Assembly: GCA_963777435.1 (NCBI GenBank)
Contig: CAVZQT010000003.1
Location: forward strand, 1,798,001-1,862,000
Direction: 5' to 3'
Source: AP-15 sp963777435
Lineage (GTDB): Bacteria; Pseudomonadota; Alphaproteobacteria; ATCC43930; CGMCC-115725
Length of the DNA: 64,000 nucleotides
Part shown: in pieces, positions 61,305 to 64,000 of the stretch
Layout of the letters: every line of letters starts with the position of its first letter
How positions within the stretch are numbered: the stretch's first letter is position 1
Made by a program: the position numbers and the translations under genes
The notes under the pieces: model-generated
Told to the model about the DNA's origin: nothing
What the model saw: the letters and a program-made list of their open reading frames with translations, nothing else
The model's database searches: none

Positions 61305-62858
61305 ATGTCATTGTTGCGCTCGGTCGCCACGGTCGGCTCCTACACGATGCTGAGCCGGATCATGGGTTTTGTCCGCGATATCCTGACCGCGGCGTTGCTC
61401 GGCGCCGGGCCGGTCGCGGACGCCTTTTTTGTGGCGCAGCGCCTGCCGAACCTGTTTCGCAGCCTGTTTGCCGAGGGCGCCTTTAGCGCCGCCTTCGTCC
61501 CGCTATTTGCCGGGACGATGGCGCAACAGGGCAAAGAGGCGGCGCGGCTCTTTGCCGAAGACGCGCTGGCGGTTTTGCTCGCCGCGTTGCTGGCTTTTGT
61601 TCTGCTCGGCGAAATCTTTATGCCCTCGGTGATGCGCCTGATCGCCCCGGGGTTCAGCGGCGATCCCGAAAAGTTTGCGCTGGCCGTGGCGCTCACCCGC
61701 ATCACATTCCCCTATCTTTTATTTATCGCGCTGGTGGCGTTGCAGGGCGGCGTCCTCAATTCGGTCGACCGTTTTGCCGCGGCGGCGGCGACTCCGATTT
61801 TGCTGAACCTGTTTTTGATCGCCGCATTGCTGATGATGCGGCGGTTTGGCTGGCATGATGGCCGCGCACTCGCCTGGGCGATAACCGGGGCCGGGCTCGC
61901 GCAATTCCTGTGGCTGATGTTTTCCTGCGCCCGCGCCGGGCTGGGATTGCGGCTGCCGTGGCCGCGGCTGACGCCAGAGGTCAAGCGCACCTTGGCGATC
62001 ATGGGGCCGGGCGCTATGGGCGCCGGGGTGACCCAGGTCAATCTGTTGGTTTCCACCGCGCTTGCGTCGTTTCTGCCGGGCGGCTCGGTCTCCTATCTCT
62101 ATTACGCCGACCGGCTCAATCAACTGCCGTTGGGTGTGGTCGGCATCGCTGTCGGCACCGCGATTCTGCCGCCATTGTCGCGTCATCTCAGGCTTGGCGA
62201 GGACGGCGCCGCGATCGAAACACAAAATCGCGGCCTCGAGCTGGCGTTGCTGCTGACCGTGCCGGCGGCCGTGGCGTTGGCGATACTGGCGCAGCCGATC
62301 CTCGCGGTTTTGTTTCAGCGCGGGGCATTCAGCCCGGCTGACACCGCTGCTACGGCATCGGCACTGGCCGCTTACGCCGCCGGGCTCCCGGCTTTCGTTC
62401 TGATCAAGGTGTTGGCGCCGGCGTTTTTCGCGCGGCACGATACCGCGACGCCGGTCAAGGTTGCGGTGACCGCGATGGCGGTCAACCTCGCCTTGACCTT
62501 GATCCTGATGCAGTTCTTGGCGCATGTCGGGATCGCGCTGGCGACGAGCTGTGCCGGTTGGCTCAACGCGCTGACCTTGCTCGTCCTGCTGGTCCGGCGC
62601 GAGCATTTCGCGCTCGATCGCCGGGCGCGGCGCAATCTGCCGCGGATCGCTGCATCGGCATTTGGGATGGGTGTGGTCTTGGCCTTATTGCGCTCGGCCT
62701 TGACGCCGGCACTAGCGACGGCGGCGCCGACGGTTCGGATCACCGCGCTGATTGGTCTTTGTGGCGCCGGACTCGGCACCTTTGCAATCTTGGCGCTGGC
62801 ATTCGGGGTCGCCGACTGGCGCGTCTTATGGGGCCGGCTGCGCCGCCAACCGGCTTGA
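61305..62858 (+). CDS. murJ: Lipid II flippase MurJ (MviN family)
   Basis: A 517-residue membrane protein with about 14 hydrophobic segments, normal for MurJ. LRSVATVGSYTMLSRIMGFV with RDILTAALLGAGPVADAFFV and AQRLPNLFRSLFAEGAFSAA is the characteristic N-terminus (RDxLxA, PNxFRRLFAEGAFS). NLLVSTALASFLPGGSVSYL with YYADRLNQLPLGVVGIAVGT follows. It moves lipid II across the inner membrane for peptidoglycan synthesis. murJ-trpS is a recurrent gene order in alphaproteobacteria. Confidence 0.96.
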   Translation: MSLLRSVATVGSYTMLSRIMGFVRDILTAALLGAGPVADAFFVAQRLPNLFRSLFAEGAFSAAFVPLFAGTMAQQGKEAARLFAEDALAVLLAALLAFVLLGEIFMPSVMRLIAPGFSGDPEKFALAVALTRITFPYLLFIALVALQGGVLNSVDRFAAAAATPILLNLFLIAALLMMRRFGWHDGRALAWAITGAGLAQFLWLMFSCARAGLGLRLPWPRLTPEVKRTLAIMGPGAMGAGVTQVNLLVSTALASFLPGGSVSYLYYADRLNQLPLGVVGIAVGTAILPPLSRHLRLGEDGAAIETQNRGLELALLLTVPAAVALAILAQPILAVLFQRGAFSPADTAATASALAAYAAGLPAFVLIKVLAPAFFARHDTATPVKVAVTAMAVNLALTLILMQFLAHVGIALATSCAGWLNALTLLVLLVRREHFALDRRARRNLPRIAASAFGMGVVLALLRSALTPALATAAPTVRITALIGLCGAGLGTFAILALAFGVADWRVLWGRLRRQPA

Positions 62859-62882
62859 CCACCACCGCGCCTCGGCGATAAC
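62855..62882 (+). promoter_or_regulatory. Candidate promoter of trpS overlapping the murJ stop
   Basis: TTGACC at 62855-62860 (5 of 6 to consensus) and GATAAC at 62877-62882 are separated by 16 bases. The start of transcription would fall at the trpS ATG (62890), 7 bases after the -10 element, and no Shine-Dalgarno sequence is present, so the transcript would be leaderless. Confidence 0.45.
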
Positions 62883-62889
62883 ACGCGCC

Positions 62890-63889
62890 ATGAACCGTAT
62901 CTTTTCCGGCGTTCAGCCGACCGGCAACCTGCATCTCGGCAATTATCTCGGCGCCATTCGCAATTGGGTGGCGCTGCAGGACGACTACGAGTGCATCTTT
63001 TGCATCGTCGATCTGCATGCATTGACACTGCCGCAGGACCCGGACGAACTGCGTGCCTCGACCCGCGAGGTCACGGCGGCCTACATCGCGGCCGGGATCG
63101 ATCCCGAGCGCTGCATCATCTTCAATCAAAGCATGGTTTCGGCGCATGCCGAGCTGGCTTGGCTGCTCGCCTGCCTGACCCCTCTCGGCTGGCTCAACCG
63201 GATGACGCAGTTCAAGGAAAAGGCTGGCAAACAGCGCGAAATGGCGGGACTGGGGCTCTACGCCTATCCGGTGCTGATGGCTGCCGACATCCTCGTCTAC
63301 AAGGCAACCCACGTGCCGGTCGGCGAAGACCAAAAGCAGCATCTCGAGCTGGCGCGCGATATCGCCGGGGCCTTTAACCGCCGCTATGACCGCGACGTTT
63401 TTCCCGTTGCCCGAGCCGCAGATCTTTGGCGCCGCGACGCGAGTGATGAGTTTACGCGACGGCACCAAGAAGATGTCGAAATCCGATACTTCGGATTATT
63501 CGCGCATCAACATGACCGACGATGCCGACGCGATCACCTTGAAGATCCGCCGCGCCAAGACCGATCCCGAGCCGCTGCCACCGACGATCGCCGATCTCGA
63601 GCACCGGCCCGAGGCCGACAATCTGATCGGCATTTACGCGGCACTCGCGGGCCAATCGCGCGAGGATACCCTTGCCCAGTTTGCCGGGCGCAATTTCTCG
63701 GAATTCAAGGAGGCGCTGTCTTCGCTTTCGGTCGAGATCCTCGGGCAAATCGGCGGCGAGATGCGCCGGCTAACGGCCGATCCCGCCTATATCGACCAGG
63801 TGCTGCGCCGCGGCGGCGAGCGTGCGCGCGCGATCGCCGAGCCGGTGTTGCGGGAGGCGCAACAGATCAGCGGATTGCTGAGGCCTTGA
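62890..63889 (+). CDS. trpS: Tryptophanyl-tRNA synthetase, frame interrupted
   Basis: ATG 62890 starts MNRIFSGVQPTGNLHLGNYL with GAIRNWVALQDDYECIFCIV and AWLLACLTPLGWLNRMTQFK, the class I TrpRS signature (HLGNYLGA is the HIGH-type motif). LYAYPVLMAADILVYKATHV with VPVGEDQKQHLELARDIAGA follows. After a single-base shift near 63402-63415, in the FP-x-PEP region, the sequence continues RVMSLRDGTKKMSKSDTSDY with the KMSKS motif intact, and ends LREAQQISGLLRP at 63889. TrpS is essential and normally single-copy, so this break is more likely a sequence error than inactivation. If one base is dropped, the result is about 332 residues, as expected. Confidence 0.9.
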
Positions 63890-64000
63890 CGCCCGGACCC
63901 AGAGACAGCGGAAATGGCCGTCAAGCCGACCCGCGATCGCTCCGTCGTCGGGAGCCCTGGGGTTAAATCGCTGAGAGGCCCCTCCCATGCTAGTGAACAG

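Noticed and set aside
647..63889. Frame breaks could be explained by the ribosome skipping the C of CGA/CGG codons (a programmed +1 shift code).
   Set aside because: Almost every break can be fitted this way, but in GC-rich genes the wrong frame reads xxC|GAn as CGA and xxC|GGn as CGG very often, so such sites are expected by chance. Intact genes (tkt, gap, livF) use CGA and CGG as ordinary Arg codons.
1..64000. tRNA, rRNA, CRISPR array, insertion sequence or integrase gene.
   Set aside because: None found by reading the gaps and translated frames. tRNA search was by eye only, so a tRNA in a gap could be missed.

Overview
This is a 64 kb, GC-rich chromosomal segment, most likely from a free-living alphaproteobacterium of Rhodospirillales type. 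That assignment is an inference from gene content and order: gatC-gatA divergent from ruvX-pyrB-pyrC-plsY-dprA-topA-rnr-rpmG, tkt-gap, murJ-trpS, a branched-chain amino acid ABC operon, and hopanoid-methylase-like genes. I see no rRNA, tRNA, CRISPR array, insertion sequence or integrated phage.

Layout. 0-6 kb: the N-terminus of a malic enzyme, a broken spermidine-synthase-like gene, an alpha/beta hydrolase, a nitronate monooxygenase, and a malate/lactate dehydrogenase-family gene followed by a CaiB-type CoA-transferase. 6-10.4 kb: tkt, gap, a conserved hypothetical and a cupin. 10.9-16 kb: a livJHMGF-type operon in which LivM and LivG are fused. 16-23 kb: a phosphoribosyltransferase, a Bcr/CflA-type exporter, a PAS/PAS/PAS hybrid histidine kinase and an ABC-2 export pair. 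22.5-24 kb: modA divergent from a ModE-like regulator with a palindrome between them. 24-33 kb: a methyltransferase, an FMN-binding protein, an MFS transporter, a luciferase-like monooxygenase, a two-part chromate transporter, an NHL-repeat protein and a four-domain rhodanese. 32-36.5 kb: two tandem B12-binding radical SAM proteins resembling the hopanoid C-3 methylase HpnR, with a divergent DUF169 gene. 36.5-42.3 kb: an acyl-CoA dehydrogenase, a small HTH protein, an EamA transporter and two tandem M20 amidohydrolases. 42.5-56.2 kb: the housekeeping block. 56.3-64 kb: a glutathione S-transferase, a HemL-like aminotransferase, a third B12-binding radical SAM protein, a dehalogenase-like hydrolase, murJ and trpS.

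The most important caveat is that eleven genes, including the normally essential trpS, have reading frames broken by single-base shifts while protein homology continues across the break. Nearly all need the same correction (drop one base, or restore two). Sequence error is more likely than eleven real pseudogenes, so split frames should not be read as gene loss.

The observations most worth following are the tandem HpnR-like pair; a palindrome that looks like a molybdate-responsive operator; and several genes (pyrB, trpS, tkt, the ModE-like gene) with a sigma70-like -10 element 6-8 bases before the start codon and no ribosome-binding site, which suggests leaderless transcripts. Also notable are a dihydroorotase-like PyrC lacking the metal-binding HxH motif, and gatCA without gatB.
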